Positions 24,949 to 33,940 of a stretch of 64,000 nucleotides of DNA are shown in pieces. This DNA is from Muricoccus nepalensis (lineage in GTDB: Bacteria > Pseudomonadota > Alphaproteobacteria > Acetobacterales > Acetobacteraceae): contig NZ_RCZP01000008.1 in assembly GCF_006438825.1 (NCBI RefSeq), positions 141,051-205,050 of the forward strand. The letters are read 5' to 3'. The notes under the pieces were generated by a model that was not told the DNA's origin, did no database searches, and worked only from the letters and a program-made list of their open reading frames with translations. The translations under genes and the position numbers were made by a program. The first letter of the stretch is position 1; every line of letters begins with the position of its first letter.

Positions 24949-25956
24949 TCAGGCGCCGAGATGGCCCCGGCGGCTCATCTCCTCGGCGATCTGGACCGCG
25001 TTCAGGGCGCCGCCCTTGCGCATGTTGTCGGCCGCGCACCATAGCGCGATCGCGTTGGGAACCGCGCCGTCCCGCCGGAGTCGCGAGACGAAGACCGGGT
25101 CCTCCCCCGCCGTCTCAAGGGGGGTAACGTAGCCGCCGTCGTCCCGGCGGTCGAGCAGGGTGAGGCCGGCGGCGGCGCGGATTGCCTCCCGCGCCTCGGC
25201 CTCGTCCACCGGGCGGTCGAAGACGGCCTGCACCGCGATCGCCTGGCCGATGAAGACCGGCACCCGCACGCAGGTGGCGGTCACCGCGAACTCCCCGCCC
25301 AGCAGCCGCGGCAGCTCCTCGGCGATCGCCTCCTCCTCCTCGGTCCGGCCGTCCTCGTTGAAGGCGCCGATGTGGGGGATGAGGTTGAAGGCGATGGGCT
25401 TGGTGAACTGCTCGGGGTTGGCCGTGTCGTTCACGAAGACGCCGCGGGTCTGGCTGAACAGCTCGTCCATCGCGTCCCGCCCGGCGCCCGAGACCGGCTG
25501 GAGCGAGGTCGCGACCACCCGCACGAGGCCGCCGATGGCCTGGAGCGGGTGCAGCGCCATGGCCATCAGGATGGACCCGGCCACCGGGTTGGCCACGATG
25601 CGCGGGTTGGCGGCGAGCGCGCCCGGGTTGACCTCGGGCACCACCACCGGCGCGTCGGGCCCGCCCAGGCCGGTCGCGTCGATCACGGCGCAGCCCGCCG
25701 CCGCGGCCCGGCGGGCGAGCATGACCGGCGCGGGCGTGCCGGGCGCGAGGAAGAGGAGGTCGGTCCCGCCCCAGTCGTGGCGCTCCACCGCCGCGACCGG
25801 CACGTCCCGCTCCCCGTGGGACATGGTGCCGCCCACCGCCCGGCCCGAGGCCAGGGCGGCGAGGGAGGCGGTGGGGAAGTCCCGCTCCGCCAGGGTCTTG
25901 ACGATCTCGCGGCCCAACTGGCCGGTCGCGCCCGCGACGGCGATCCGATAGCTCAT
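24949..25956 (-). CDS. aspartate-semialdehyde dehydrogenase homologue lacking catalytic residues
   Basis: The 335-residue protein has the ASADH fold: the NADP motif VAGATGQLGREIVKTL, VVVPEVNPGAL, LQPVSGAGRDAMDEL, and the C-terminal LWCAADNMRKGGALNAVQIAE. However, the NPNCS motif that holds the catalytic Cys reads NPVAGS (Ala at 126). The catalytic His in the VGH motif is Gln238 (VFIGQAI), and the phosphate-binding Arg region is replaced by ATGLGGPDAP. Such USG-1-like paralogues are not expected to make aspartate semialdehyde. The start at 25956 follows GGAGGG. It will probably be annotated as asd by homology; I doubt that function. Confidence 0.85.
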   Translation of the reverse strand: MSYRIAVAGATGQLGREIVKTLAERDFPTASLAALASGRAVGGTMSHGERDVPVAAVERHDWGGTDLLFLAPGTPAPVMLARRAAAAGCAVIDATGLGGPDAPVVVPEVNPGALAANPRIVANPVAGSILMAMALHPLQAIGGLVRVVATSLQPVSGAGRDAMDELFSQTRGVFVNDTANPEQFTKPIAFNLIPHIGAFNEDGRTEEEEAIAEELPRLLGGEFAVTATCVRVPVFIGQAIAVQAVFDRPVDEAEAREAIRAAAGLTLLDRRDDGGYVTPLETAGEDPVFVSRLRRDGAVPNAIALWCAADNMRKGGALNAVQIAEEMSRRGHLGA

Positions 25957-26053
25957 GCAGCAGCCCTCCGCCGGCACCCTCTGCCGGGAACGGCGGGCCG
26001 CAGATGGGCCGATCCGGCCCCCGGCGCAAGCCAGGGGCGACCGGCCGCCCGCC

Positions 26054-28369
26054 TCAGGCGGCGCGCACCGCCCGCAGGAAGCCCGCGGACTTCTCGCGGA
26101 GGATGGCGGTCTGCCCCGCCAGCGCCTGGGTGGCGCTGAGCATGGCGCCGGCGGCCACCCCCGTCTCGTCGGCGGCGGCGCGGACGCTCGTGATGGCGGC
26201 GTTCACCGTGTCCGTGCCGCCGGCCACCTGGGCCGCGCTGCGGGCGATCTCCCGCGTCGTCGCGCCCTGCTCCTCCACCGCGGCGGCGATGGCGGTGGCG
26301 ATGCCGCTGGTGCGCTCCACCGTGGCGCCGATGCCGCGGATGGCCTCGACCGCGCTGGCGGTCGCCGCCTGCATCTGCTGGATCTGCTCGGAGATCTCCT
26401 GCGTCGCCTTGGCGGTCTGGGAGGCCAGCGTCTTGACCTCGCCCGCGACCACGGCGAAGCCCCGACCCGCCTCCCCCGCCCGCGCCGCCTCGATCGTCGC
26501 GTTCAGCGCCAGCAGGTTCGTCTGCCCGGCGATGTCGCCGATGAGCTTCACCACGTCCCCGATCCGGGCCGCGCTGTCGGAGAGGCCGCGCACCGTGCCG
26601 TCGGTCGCCCGCGCCTCGGACACGGCCTGGGCCGCGACCTCGGCCGCCTCGGCCACCCGGCGGGTGATCTCGGTGATCGAGGCCGCCATCTCCTCGGCGG
26701 CGGCGGCGACCGCGCCGACCTCGCCGCTGGCGCGGGAGGCGGCCTCCGCCACCTCGGCGGCCTCGCGGCCGGAGCGGCCGGCCGTGTCGTGCACCCCGTC
26801 CGCCGAGCGGCGGAGCATCTCGACCTCGCCCGCCAGGTTCTCGACGACGGCGCCGACCTCGGCCTCGAAGGTGTCGGCCAGCCGGGCCTCCTCGGTCGCC
26901 AGGCGCCAGGTCAGCATCGGGCCGGCATAGGCGCCGGTGCCGTCGCGGATGGCGGAGGCCTGCAGGTCCACCACCTCCGCCGCGGCGCGGAGTCGGGCGC
27001 GGTGCGGCAGGCCCGCGGGGTCGGACAGCGTGCCGCAGAGGCCCGCGAGGCCCTCAATCGGCAGCGAGGAGAGGGACTGGCCGAGCACCGGCCCGGTCAC
27101 GCCGAGGCGGGCCAGCACCGCGCCCATCTCGGCGTTCACGTGGGTCACGCAGAGGGAGGGGTCGACGGCCATTAGGCCGAGCGGCATCTGCTCGATCATC
27201 TGCGCCTGGGCGAAGGCGCGGCCGACCGTGCCGCGGAGATCCTCGAGCGCGGCCGCGATCCGGCCGGTCTCGTCCTTGCGGGTGCCGTCCGCCGTCTCGG
27301 CGCGGCCGGGCGGGGAGGTGTCGCCGGAGGCGATCGCCCGCACCCGCACGGCGGCCCGGCGGAGCGGGGCGCCGATCGCGCGCGCGGTCGCCCAGGAGAA
27401 GCCCAGGAGGATCAGCGCCACGGCGCCGCCCATCGAGAGGGTCACGCTCTCCACCGTCGCCATCGCCTCGTTCGTCAGGGCCCGGTGCCCGGCCTGGTCG
27501 TCGCGCAGCAGGCGGCTGGCCTCGTCGAGGGCGTCGCGCATGGCCTGGCTGGCGGGCTCCGCCTCCTCCCGCCGGATCTTCGCGAGGTCCGCCTGGGCGC
27601 TGAGGATCGTCTCGGACGCCTCGGCGAGGCCCGCCGCGATGGTGCCGAGCCGGTCCACGTCCTCCTTCAGCCGGGGGGAGAGCGCGAAGGACTGCACGCC
27701 GCGGAAGTGGACGCGCTGCTGGGCCAGGGCGCGCCGGGTGCGGCGGGCCTGGGTGTCCTCGCCGGTCACGAGGTAGCGCTGCACAGCCAGCCGCGCCTCG
27801 TTCACGCCGTTGCTGAAGGTGATAACCCGGGCGCGCACCTCGTCGAGCTGGGCGCGGTCGGGCACCTCGAACTCGAGGGCGCCGAGCACGGCCTCCATGC
27901 CCTGGTCGAACTCGCCGTTCACGCCGTAGAGCCGGTTGTCGCGCGCCTCGATCATGCGGGTCCGCGCCGCCAGCACCCGCGACAGAGCGCCCTCGTAGCG
28001 GCGGATGGCGGGGAGGGCGGCCAGGGCGGCGTCGCGGGCGGCCGGCAGCGGGGTCTGGGAGGCCGCGTCCTCGGCGATGCGGGCGGCGGCGGCGAGCGAG
28101 GCGCGGCCGCTCCGCTCGGCCTCCTGCGCGGCGGCCAGCGTCTGGGCGGTGCTGAGGTCGGCCTCGGCCAGCGGGGCGCGGCCGGCGTTGGTCGCGGCCT
28201 GCTCGATGAGGGCGACCACCCGGGTCGCGGTGGAGAGCTCGTCCTGCTGGCGGGACATCTCCCGCACTTCCATCCACACCATCCCGACGAGGCCCGCGAG
28301 CAGGGAGAGGCTCAGGCCCGCCGTGGCGGCCATCTTTTTGGCGACGGAGAGATTCTGGAAGACGTGCAT
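26054..28369 (-). CDS. transmembrane methyl-accepting chemotaxis protein with PAS-like domain
   Basis: The ~771-residue receptor has a first membrane helix ([19 protein letters not shown]) and a ~270-residue periplasmic helical sensor. A second helix ([21 protein letters not shown]) and a HAMP region follow. Next is a PAS-like segment ([20 protein letters not shown]), then the coiled-coil signalling domain with the conserved [19 protein letters not shown] tip. No che genes are adjacent. The start at 28369 opens at [12 protein letters not shown]; an in-frame start at 28417 adds 16 residues and cannot be excluded. Confidence 0.9.
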   Translation of the reverse strand: MHVFQNLSVAKKMAATAGLSLSLLAGLVGMVWMEVREMSRQQDELSTATRVVALIEQAATNAGRAPLAEADLSTAQTLAAAQEAERSGRASLAAAARIAEDAASQTPLPAARDAALAALPAIRRYEGALSRVLAARTRMIEARDNRLYGVNGEFDQGMEAVLGALEFEVPDRAQLDEVRARVITFSNGVNEARLAVQRYLVTGEDTQARRTRRALAQQRVHFRGVQSFALSPRLKEDVDRLGTIAAGLAEASETILSAQADLAKIRREEAEPASQAMRDALDEASRLLRDDQAGHRALTNEAMATVESVTLSMGGAVALILLGFSWATARAIGAPLRRAAVRVRAIASGDTSPPGRAETADGTRKDETGRIAAALEDLRGTVGRAFAQAQMIEQMPLGLMAVDPSLCVTHVNAEMGAVLARLGVTGPVLGQSLSSLPIEGLAGLCGTLSDPAGLPHRARLRAAAEVVDLQASAIRDGTGAYAGPMLTWRLATEEARLADTFEAEVGAVVENLAGEVEMLRRSADGVHDTAGRSGREAAEVAEAASRASGEVGAVAAAAEEMAASITEITRRVAEAAEVAAQAVSEARATDGTVRGLSDSAARIGDVVKLIGDIAGQTNLLALNATIEAARAGEAGRGFAVVAGEVKTLASQTAKATQEISEQIQQMQAATASAVEAIRGIGATVERTSGIATAIAAAVEEQGATTREIARSAAQVAGGTDTVNAAITSVRAAADETGVAAGAMLSATQALAGQTAILREKSAGFLRAVRAA

Positions 28370-28511
28370 GGTCCGGAGGAGGCTCCTGCGAATGGTCCCC
28401 TTGGAATGCCACGGCATTCCCTAATCCCCGGATAAGACCCCGCTCCCTTTGCGGAGAGGTCCGTTACCGCGCGGCTTGCGGCGGACGCGCGGAGGGGGCA
28501 GATCGGCCGGC

Positions 28512-28937
28512 GTGCTGCACCTCATCAAGCTGGCCGTGGGGCCGAAGGACGTGGAGGCCCTGGAGAAGGGCCAGGCCCGGCGCGCCCTGGCCGGCGAGGG
28601 GCTGCGCCACGTCACGCGGATGACGCCCCGGCGCGCGCCGGAGATCCTGCAGGGCGGGTCCATCTACTGGGTGGTCGCGGGGGTGCTGCGCGTGCGCCAG
28701 CGGATCGTCGCGATCGAGCCGGTGCGGCGCGCCGACGGCAGCGCCGCCACCGCCCTCGTCCTCCAACCGGGCCTCGTGCCCGTGCACCCGCGGCCGATGA
28801 AGCCCTTCCAGGGGTGGCGCTACCTCGAGGCCGCGGCCGCGCCCCCGGACCTGGCCGCGGGCGACCACGCGGCGGAGGGCATCGAGGCCCTGCCGCCGGC
28901 GCTGCGCCGCGCCCTCATGGACCTCGGCCTGCTCTAG
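28512..28937 (+). CDS. DUF1489 family protein
   Basis: The 141-residue protein begins at a GTG with LHLIKLAVGPKDVEALEKGQ, the typical start of the DUF1489 family. It continues through VTRMTPRRAPEIL, GGSIYWVVAGVLRVRQRI and PMKPFQGWRYLEA, all family hallmarks. Function is unknown; the family is conserved across alphaproteobacteria. It precedes the lipid A gene cluster by 76 nt on the same strand. Confidence 0.9.
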   Translation: MLHLIKLAVGPKDVEALEKGQARRALAGEGLRHVTRMTPRRAPEILQGGSIYWVVAGVLRVRQRIVAIEPVRRADGSAATALVLQPGLVPVHPRPMKPFQGWRYLEAAAAPPDLAAGDHAAEGIEALPPALRRALMDLGLL

Positions 28938-29013
28938 CGCCTCCCTTCCTGGCGACCCGGTGACGCCCGGCCGGGCGCGTGCTAGGGCCGCATCACGCCA
29001 TGGCCCGCATCCC

Positions 29014-29850
29014 ATGTTCCGACGGCTGACGCGCCATCCGCGCTTCCTCTCCCTGGCCGCCCGGCTGCTGGGGCTCTACGTCGCCCTCGCCCACCGGACG
29101 ACGCGCTGGACCCTCGTGGCCGACGGCGCGACCGAGGCGCTGCGCGGCGGCCTGGCGGAGGGCCCGGTGATCCTTGCCTTCTGGCACGAGCGGCTGACGC
29201 TGGGGCCGGGCCTCTGGGTCACGATGCGCGGGCGGGTCCCGGCGCTCGCGCCGAAGCGGCCGCAGGTCCTCGTCTCCCGCCACCGGGACGGCGTCTTCAT
29301 CGGCGAGGTCGTGGCCCGCTTCGGGCTGGAGACGATCCACGGCTCGAGCGCGAAGGGCGGCGCCTCCAAGGGCGGCAGCGCGGCGCTGCGGGCGATGCTG
29401 CGGGTGCTGCGCGGGGGGGGCGTGGTGGCGGTCACGCCGGACGGTCCGCGCGGGCCGCGGCGGGTGGCCGCGCCCGGGGTCGGGCAGCTCGCGGCCCTCT
29501 CGGGCGCGCCGGTCTTCACCTACGGCGCCTCGACCACGCGCTGCCTTCGCCTGCGCTCCTGGGACAAGGCCATGATCCCCCTGCCCTTCGGCCGCGGGCT
29601 GATGGTGCTCCTGCCCCCCTTCGTCGTGCCGCCCGAGGCCGGCGAGGCCGGGCGCGCCGCGGTGGAGGCGCTGCTGACGGAGGCCTGCGACGCCGCCGAT
29701 GCCTGGGCCGAGGCGGCCCGCGTGGGCCCCCGCGCAGGCCCTGGCGAGGCCGCGGCGCTGGCGGCGGCCCGCGCCCTGGCGAGCCGCGCCCCGCCCGCCC
29801 TCGCGACGGAGGCGGCCGCCTCCCGCCCGGACGAGGCGCGGCGCGCTTGA
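29014..29850 (+). CDS. DUF374-type lysophospholipid acyltransferase family protein
   Basis: The 278-residue protein has an N-terminal membrane-proximal helix and the acyltransferase-like strings PVILAFWHERLTL, LVSRHRDGVFIGEVVARFG, a GSSAKGGASKGGSAALRAM loop and TPDGPRGPRR. These match the DUF374/LPLAT family found next to Kdo transferase genes. It probably modifies lipid A or a lipid precursor at the inner membrane. The stop overlaps the TTG start of waaA by 4 nt. A ~40-residue Ala-rich tail is unusual. Confidence 0.88.
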   Translation: MFRRLTRHPRFLSLAARLLGLYVALAHRTTRWTLVADGATEALRGGLAEGPVILAFWHERLTLGPGLWVTMRGRVPALAPKRPQVLVSRHRDGVFIGEVVARFGLETIHGSSAKGGASKGGSAALRAMLRVLRGGGVVAVTPDGPRGPRRVAAPGVGQLAALSGAPVFTYGASTTRCLRLRSWDKAMIPLPFGRGLMVLLPPFVVPPEAGEAGRAAVEALLTEACDAADAWAEAARVGPRAGPGEAAALAAARALASRAPPALATEAAASRPDEARRA

Positions 29851-31202
29851 GCGGCGCCCCCGATGGCGGCTGGCGCGCCGCCCTGCCCCTGGCCGCCTGG
29901 CGCGGGGCCACGACGCTCGGCGCCGCCCTCCTGCCCCTCTGGCTCACCCACCGCGCCCGGCTCGGCAAGGAGGACCCGGCGCGGCTCGGCGAGCGCCGCG
30001 GCGCGGGGGCGGACCGGCCGGCGGGGCCGCTGCTCTGGCTGCACGGGGCGAGCGTGGGGGAGAGCCAGTCCGCGCTGCCGCTGCTGGAGGCCCTGGCCGA
30101 GCTCCGGCCCGACCTTCACTTCCTGTTGACCACGGGCACGCTGACCGCGGCGCGGCTGCTGGAGGACCGCCTGCCGGCCTCGCTCCGCCCGCGGGTGCGG
30201 CACCGCTTCGTGCCGCTCGACGTGCCCGCCCACGCCGCCCGCTTCCTCGATGGCTGGCGGCCGGACGCCGCCGTGCTGATCGAGAGCGAGATCTGGCCCA
30301 ACCTCATCCTCGCGGCGCGGGCACGGGGCGTGCCGCTGGCGCTGGTGAACGCGCGGGTCTCGGCGGGGTCGGCACGCGGCTGGGGGCGGCTGCCGGCGGT
30401 GGCCCGGCGGCTCTTCGGCGCCTTCGGGCTCGTCATCGCCCAGACCGAGGAGGACGCGGCGCGGCTGCGCGCCCTGGGGGCGGAGGGCGCGCAGTCCTGG
30501 GGCAACCTCAAGTTCGCGGCGCGCCCCCTCCCCGCCCCCCGCGCCGCCCTGCGCGCGCTGCGGGAGGCGATCGGCGGGCGGCCGGTGCTGCTGGCCGCGA
30601 GCACCCATCCCGGGGAGGAGGCGCAGGTCGCCGCGGCGCGGGCGCAACTCCAGGAGAGGCTGCCGGGGCTGCTCACCATTCTCGCCCCGCGCCATCCCGA
30701 GCGCGGCCCGGCCCTGGCGCGGGAGCTGGAGGAGGCGGCGCCCGGCGCGGTCGCGCGGCGCGCGGCGGGCGACCTGCCGGGGCCGGGCACGGCCTTCTAC
30801 GTCGCCGACACGATCGGGGAGCTCGGGCTGCTCTACCGGGTGGCGGGGGTGGCGCTCATCGGGGGCTCGCTGGTGCCGCACGGGGGGCAGAACCCGCTCG
30901 AGGCCGCGCGGCTGGGCTGCCCCGTGCTGCTCGGCCCCCACACCGACAACTTCGCGACCATCGCGGCCCGGATGGTCGAGGAGGGCGCGGCGGAGCGGGT
31001 GGCCGATTCGGGCGCGCTGGCCGAGGCGGCGGCGGCCGTGCTAACGGAACCCGACCGGGCCCGGTCCATGACCTCGGCCGCCGCCCGGATCGCGGCGGAT
31101 GCGGGGGCCCTGCCCGAGCGGATGGCCGCCGCGATCGAAGCCCTGCTTCCCGAGCCCGCCCCTGCCTGGGACGGGATCCGGGCCGCCACCGCCACAGGAT
31201 AA
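29847..31202 (+). CDS. waaA: 3-deoxy-D-manno-octulosonic acid transferase
   Basis: The enzyme adds Kdo residues to lipid IVA at the cytoplasmic face of the inner membrane. The 451-residue GT30-family protein has the acceptor-site string WLHGASVGES, LLTTGTLTAARL, ESEIWPNLI and AQTEEDAARL. The donor-site strings are ASTHPGEE, APRHPER and GGSLVPHGGQNPLEAA. It begins at TTG overlapping the previous TGA (TTGA), which implies coupled translation. Length is normal apart from a ~10-residue C-terminal tail. Confidence 0.94.
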   Translation: MSGAPDGGWRAALPLAAWRGATTLGAALLPLWLTHRARLGKEDPARLGERRGAGADRPAGPLLWLHGASVGESQSALPLLEALAELRPDLHFLLTTGTLTAARLLEDRLPASLRPRVRHRFVPLDVPAHAARFLDGWRPDAAVLIESEIWPNLILAARARGVPLALVNARVSAGSARGWGRLPAVARRLFGAFGLVIAQTEEDAARLRALGAEGAQSWGNLKFAARPLPAPRAALRALREAIGGRPVLLAASTHPGEEAQVAAARAQLQERLPGLLTILAPRHPERGPALARELEEAAPGAVARRAAGDLPGPGTAFYVADTIGELGLLYRVAGVALIGGSLVPHGGQNPLEAARLGCPVLLGPHTDNFATIAARMVEEGAAERVADSGALAEAAAAVLTEPDRARSMTSAAARIAADAGALPERMAAAIEALLPEPAPAWDGIRAATATG

Positions 31203-31219
31203 GGACGCCCGACGGCACC

Positions 31220-32209
31220 ATGCGTGCCCCCGATTTCTGGACCGGGGATGGCAGCGGAATCGCGCCCTTCCTCCTCTCCCCCTTCGCGGCGCTCTACGCG
31301 GCGGCCACGGCGCGGCGCGTGGCCAGGCCCGGCTGGCGCGCCCCGGTGCCCGTGATCTGCTGCGGCAACGCGACGGCCGGCGGCGCGGGCAAGACCGGGC
31401 TCGCGCTCGACATCGGCATGCGCCTCGCGAACCGCGGCGTGGCCGTGCACTTCCTCACCCGCGGCTACGGCGGCACGCTGCGCGGCCCCGTGCGCGTGGA
31501 GCCCGGCCGGCACGACAGCAAGGCGGTCGGCGACGAGGCGCTGCTGCTGGCGGCCGAGCGCCCGACCTGGGTGGCCGCCGACCGCGCCGCCGGCGCGCGC
31601 GCGGCCATCGAGGCCGGCGCCCAGGCGCTGGTGATGGACGACGGGCTGCAGAACCCGACGCTCGAGAAGGACCTCTCCCTCCTCGCGATCGACGGCTCCT
31701 ACGGCTTCGGCAACGGGCGGGTCATCCCGGCCGGGCCGCTGCGCGAGCCCGTGGCGGCCGCGGTCTCGCGCGCGCAGGCGGCGGTGCTGATGGGGGCGGA
31801 CGAGTGCGGGGCGCTGGCCCAGCTTCCCCCGGGGATGCCGGTGCTGCGGGCGCGGACGGTGCCGGGGCCGGAGGCGGCGCAGCTCGCAGGCCAGGCGGTC
31901 TTCGCCTTCTGCGGCATCGCCAACCCCCGGAAGTTCTTCACCACGCTGTCGGAGGCGCGGGCGATCATCGCGGGGCGCGCGGCCTACGCCGACCACTACC
32001 CCTACGACGCCGGCGACATGCGGGAGCTGCTGGCCGAGGCCGACCGGCTACGCGCCATCCCCGTGACGACCAGGAAGGACTTCGTGCGCATCCCCCCCGC
32101 CTTCCGCGCGCGTGTGACGGTGGTGACGGTGACGCTCGCCTGGGACGAGCCGGCGCGGCTGGAGGCGATGCTCGACCCGCTGGCCGCGCGGGTTCCCGTT
32201 CCCGCATGA
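31220..32209 (+). CDS. lpxK: tetraacyldisaccharide 4'-kinase
   Basis: LpxK phosphorylates the disaccharide precursor to give lipid IVA. The 329-residue protein starts with PDFWTGDG and a membrane-associated helix. It has a Walker A variant (NATAGGAGKTG, where GGTGKTP is usual), HFLTRGYGGTLRG, the catalytic-region VGDEALLLA and VMDDGLQNPTLEKDL. It also has FCGIANPRKFF and TRKDFVRIP. It lies 17 nt after waaA and overlaps the next gene by 4 nt (ATGA). Confidence 0.95.
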   Translation: MRAPDFWTGDGSGIAPFLLSPFAALYAAATARRVARPGWRAPVPVICCGNATAGGAGKTGLALDIGMRLANRGVAVHFLTRGYGGTLRGPVRVEPGRHDSKAVGDEALLLAAERPTWVAADRAAGARAAIEAGAQALVMDDGLQNPTLEKDLSLLAIDGSYGFGNGRVIPAGPLREPVAAAVSRAQAAVLMGADECGALAQLPPGMPVLRARTVPGPEAAQLAGQAVFAFCGIANPRKFFTTLSEARAIIAGRAAYADHYPYDAGDMRELLAEADRLRAIPVTTRKDFVRIPPAFRARVTVVTVTLAWDEPARLEAMLDPLAARVPVPA

Positions 32210-32877
32210 GCGTGCCCCGGCGCGCGGTGCTGCTGGACCTCGACGGCACGCTCGTCGATTCCCGGCCGGGCATCCTCGGCAGCTACGCGGCGGCGCTCCG
32301 CGCCCTCGGCCACGAGCCCGACCCGGCGGTGGACCTCACCTGGGTGATCGGCCCGCCGCTCGACGACGTCATGGGCGAGGTGCTGGCCCACTACGGCGAC
32401 GACCGCGCGGCGGAGGCGGTCGCGGCCTACCGGGCGGACTACAACGCGCGCGGCTATCTCGGCTCCACCCCCTATCCCGGCATCGCGGAGGCGCTGGCGG
32501 CGCTGCGGGCGGAGGGGTTCGCGCTGCATGTCGCGACCTCCAAGCGGACGGTGCCGGCGCGCCTCATCCTCGAGCATCTCGGCCTCGACGCGATGCTCGA
32601 CGGCATCCACGGCTCGGAGCCCGGCGGCGCGCTGGACCACAAGCCGGAGCTCCTCGCGGCGGTGCTGGCGCGGACGGGCCTCGCGCCGGAAGGCTGCGTC
32701 ATGGTGGGCGACCGCCGCTTCGACATCGCGGGCGCGCAGGCCAACCGGGTGCGGTGCATCGGCGTGCTCTGGGGCTTCGGCGCGCGGGACGAACTGGAGC
32801 GGGCGGGCGCGGACCGGCTCGCGGGGTCGCCCGGCGAGCTCCCGGGGATGGCGGAAGCGCTGCTCGACCGGCGCTAG
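32206..32877 (+). CDS. HAD family phosphatase (phosphoglycolate phosphatase-like)
   Basis: The 223-residue protein has the four HAD motifs: DLDGTLVDS with the nucleophile Asp, the Thr/Ser of HVATSKR, the Lys of DHKPELL, and the metal-binding GDRRFDIAGAQANRVRCIGVLWGFG. A small helical cap sits between motifs 1 and 2. It may be a Gph-like phosphoglycolate phosphatase or act on another sugar phosphate. It is translationally coupled to lpxK, which could mean a housekeeping link to the envelope operon. Confidence 0.9.
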   Translation: MSVPRRAVLLDLDGTLVDSRPGILGSYAAALRALGHEPDPAVDLTWVIGPPLDDVMGEVLAHYGDDRAAEAVAAYRADYNARGYLGSTPYPGIAEALAALRAEGFALHVATSKRTVPARLILEHLGLDAMLDGIHGSEPGGALDHKPELLAAVLARTGLAPEGCVMVGDRRFDIAGAQANRVRCIGVLWGFGARDELERAGADRLAGSPGELPGMAEALLDRR

Positions 32878-32890
32878 GCGCTGCCGCGCT

Positions 32891-32915
32891 GCAATCGAGA
32901 ATGCGTCCCGATTGC
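32891..32915. promoter_or_regulatory. 7-bp perfect inverted repeat upstream of mbfA
   Basis: GCAATCG (32891-32897) and CGATTGC (32909-32915) form a perfect dyad with an 11-nt spacer in an A+T-richer patch, 60 nt before mbfA and 14 nt after the HAD gene stop. The geometry suits a dimeric regulator better than a terminator, as no T run follows. It does not resemble the published Irr ICE motif closely. Confidence 0.4.
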
Positions 32916-32974
32916 GTCCAAGCACCTGATTCCTTTGCTATTTCCCTCGGCGCTCGCGCGGGCTACCAAGGGGC

Positions 32975-33931
32975 ATGAAACGCTTCGAGGACCTCACCGA
33001 GGCCGAGACCCTCGCCCTGGCCATCGCCAACGAGGAGGAGGACTCGCGGATCTACGCGACCTTCGCCATGCGCCTGCGGACCGACTTCCCCGCCACTGCC
33101 GCCGTCTTCGACGGGATGGCGACCGAGGAGGGGGAGCACCGGAACCTCCTGCTGGCGCTCTACGAGCGGAAGTTCGGCAAGGAGCTGCCGCTGATCACCC
33201 GACAGGACGTGCGCGGCTTCCTGCGCCGCAACCCGATCTGGCTGGCCGAGGAGCTGCGGATCGAGGTGGTGCGGCGCCAGGCCGCGGTGATGGAGCTGGA
33301 GGCCGGCGAGTTCTACGCCCGCGCCGCCGCCCGCGCGCGCGACACCGAGGTGCGGCGCCTGCTCGGCGACCTCGCGCTGATCGAGAAGAAGCACGAGGGC
33401 GTGGCGGAGCGGCTGACCGAGACGCACCTCACGGAATCCGCGGTCGCCGACGAGAACGCGACGGCGCGGCGGCTGCTGGTGCTGCAGGTGGTGCAGCCGG
33501 CGCTGGCCGGGCTGATCGACGGCTCGGTCTCCACCCTCGCCCCGATCTTCGCCGCGGCCTTCGCGACCCATTCCCCGCACGAGACCTTCCTCGTCGGCCT
33601 AGCGGCCTCGGTCGGCGCGGGGATCTCGATGGGGCTGACGGAGGCGATGTCGGACGACGGCGCCATCACGGGGCGCGGCCGGCCCTGGATCCGCGGCCTC
33701 GCCTGTGGGCTGGCGACGGCCATCGGCGGCCTCGGCCACACGCTCCCCTACCTCATCCCCGACTTCTGGACGGCCACCATCGCCGCGGGCGCGATCGTAG
33801 TGCTGGAGCTGATCGCCATCGCCTGGATCCGTTGGCGCTACATGGAGACGCCCTTCGCGGCGGCGCTCGTGCAGATCGTGCTCGGCGGGCTGCTCGTCCT
33901 CCTGGCGGGGATCCTCATCGGCAGCGGGTGA
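32975..33931 (+). CDS. mbfA: MbfA-type iron exporter (ferritin-like plus VIT1 domain)
   Basis: The 318-residue protein fuses an N-terminal rubrerythrin-like four-helix domain to a VIT1/CCC1-like membrane domain. The first has the metal-binding carboxylates in EEEDSRIYATFA, EEGEHRNLLLALYE, ELEAGEFYARAA and EKKHEGVAE. The second has QPALAGLIDGSVSTLAPIFAAAF, GLAASVGAGISMGLTEAMSDDG and two more helices to LLAGILIGSG. In rhizobia and Agrobacterium MbfA exports iron under iron excess and is controlled by Irr. A dyad lies in its upstream region. Confidence 0.93.
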   Translation: MKRFEDLTEAETLALAIANEEEDSRIYATFAMRLRTDFPATAAVFDGMATEEGEHRNLLLALYERKFGKELPLITRQDVRGFLRRNPIWLAEELRIEVVRRQAAVMELEAGEFYARAAARARDTEVRRLLGDLALIEKKHEGVAERLTETHLTESAVADENATARRLLVLQVVQPALAGLIDGSVSTLAPIFAAAFATHSPHETFLVGLAASVGAGISMGLTEAMSDDGAITGRGRPWIRGLACGLATAIGGLGHTLPYLIPDFWTATIAAGAIVVLELIAIAWIRWRYMETPFAAALVQIVLGGLLVLLAGILIGSG

Positions 33932-33940
33932 GCGCGCCCC

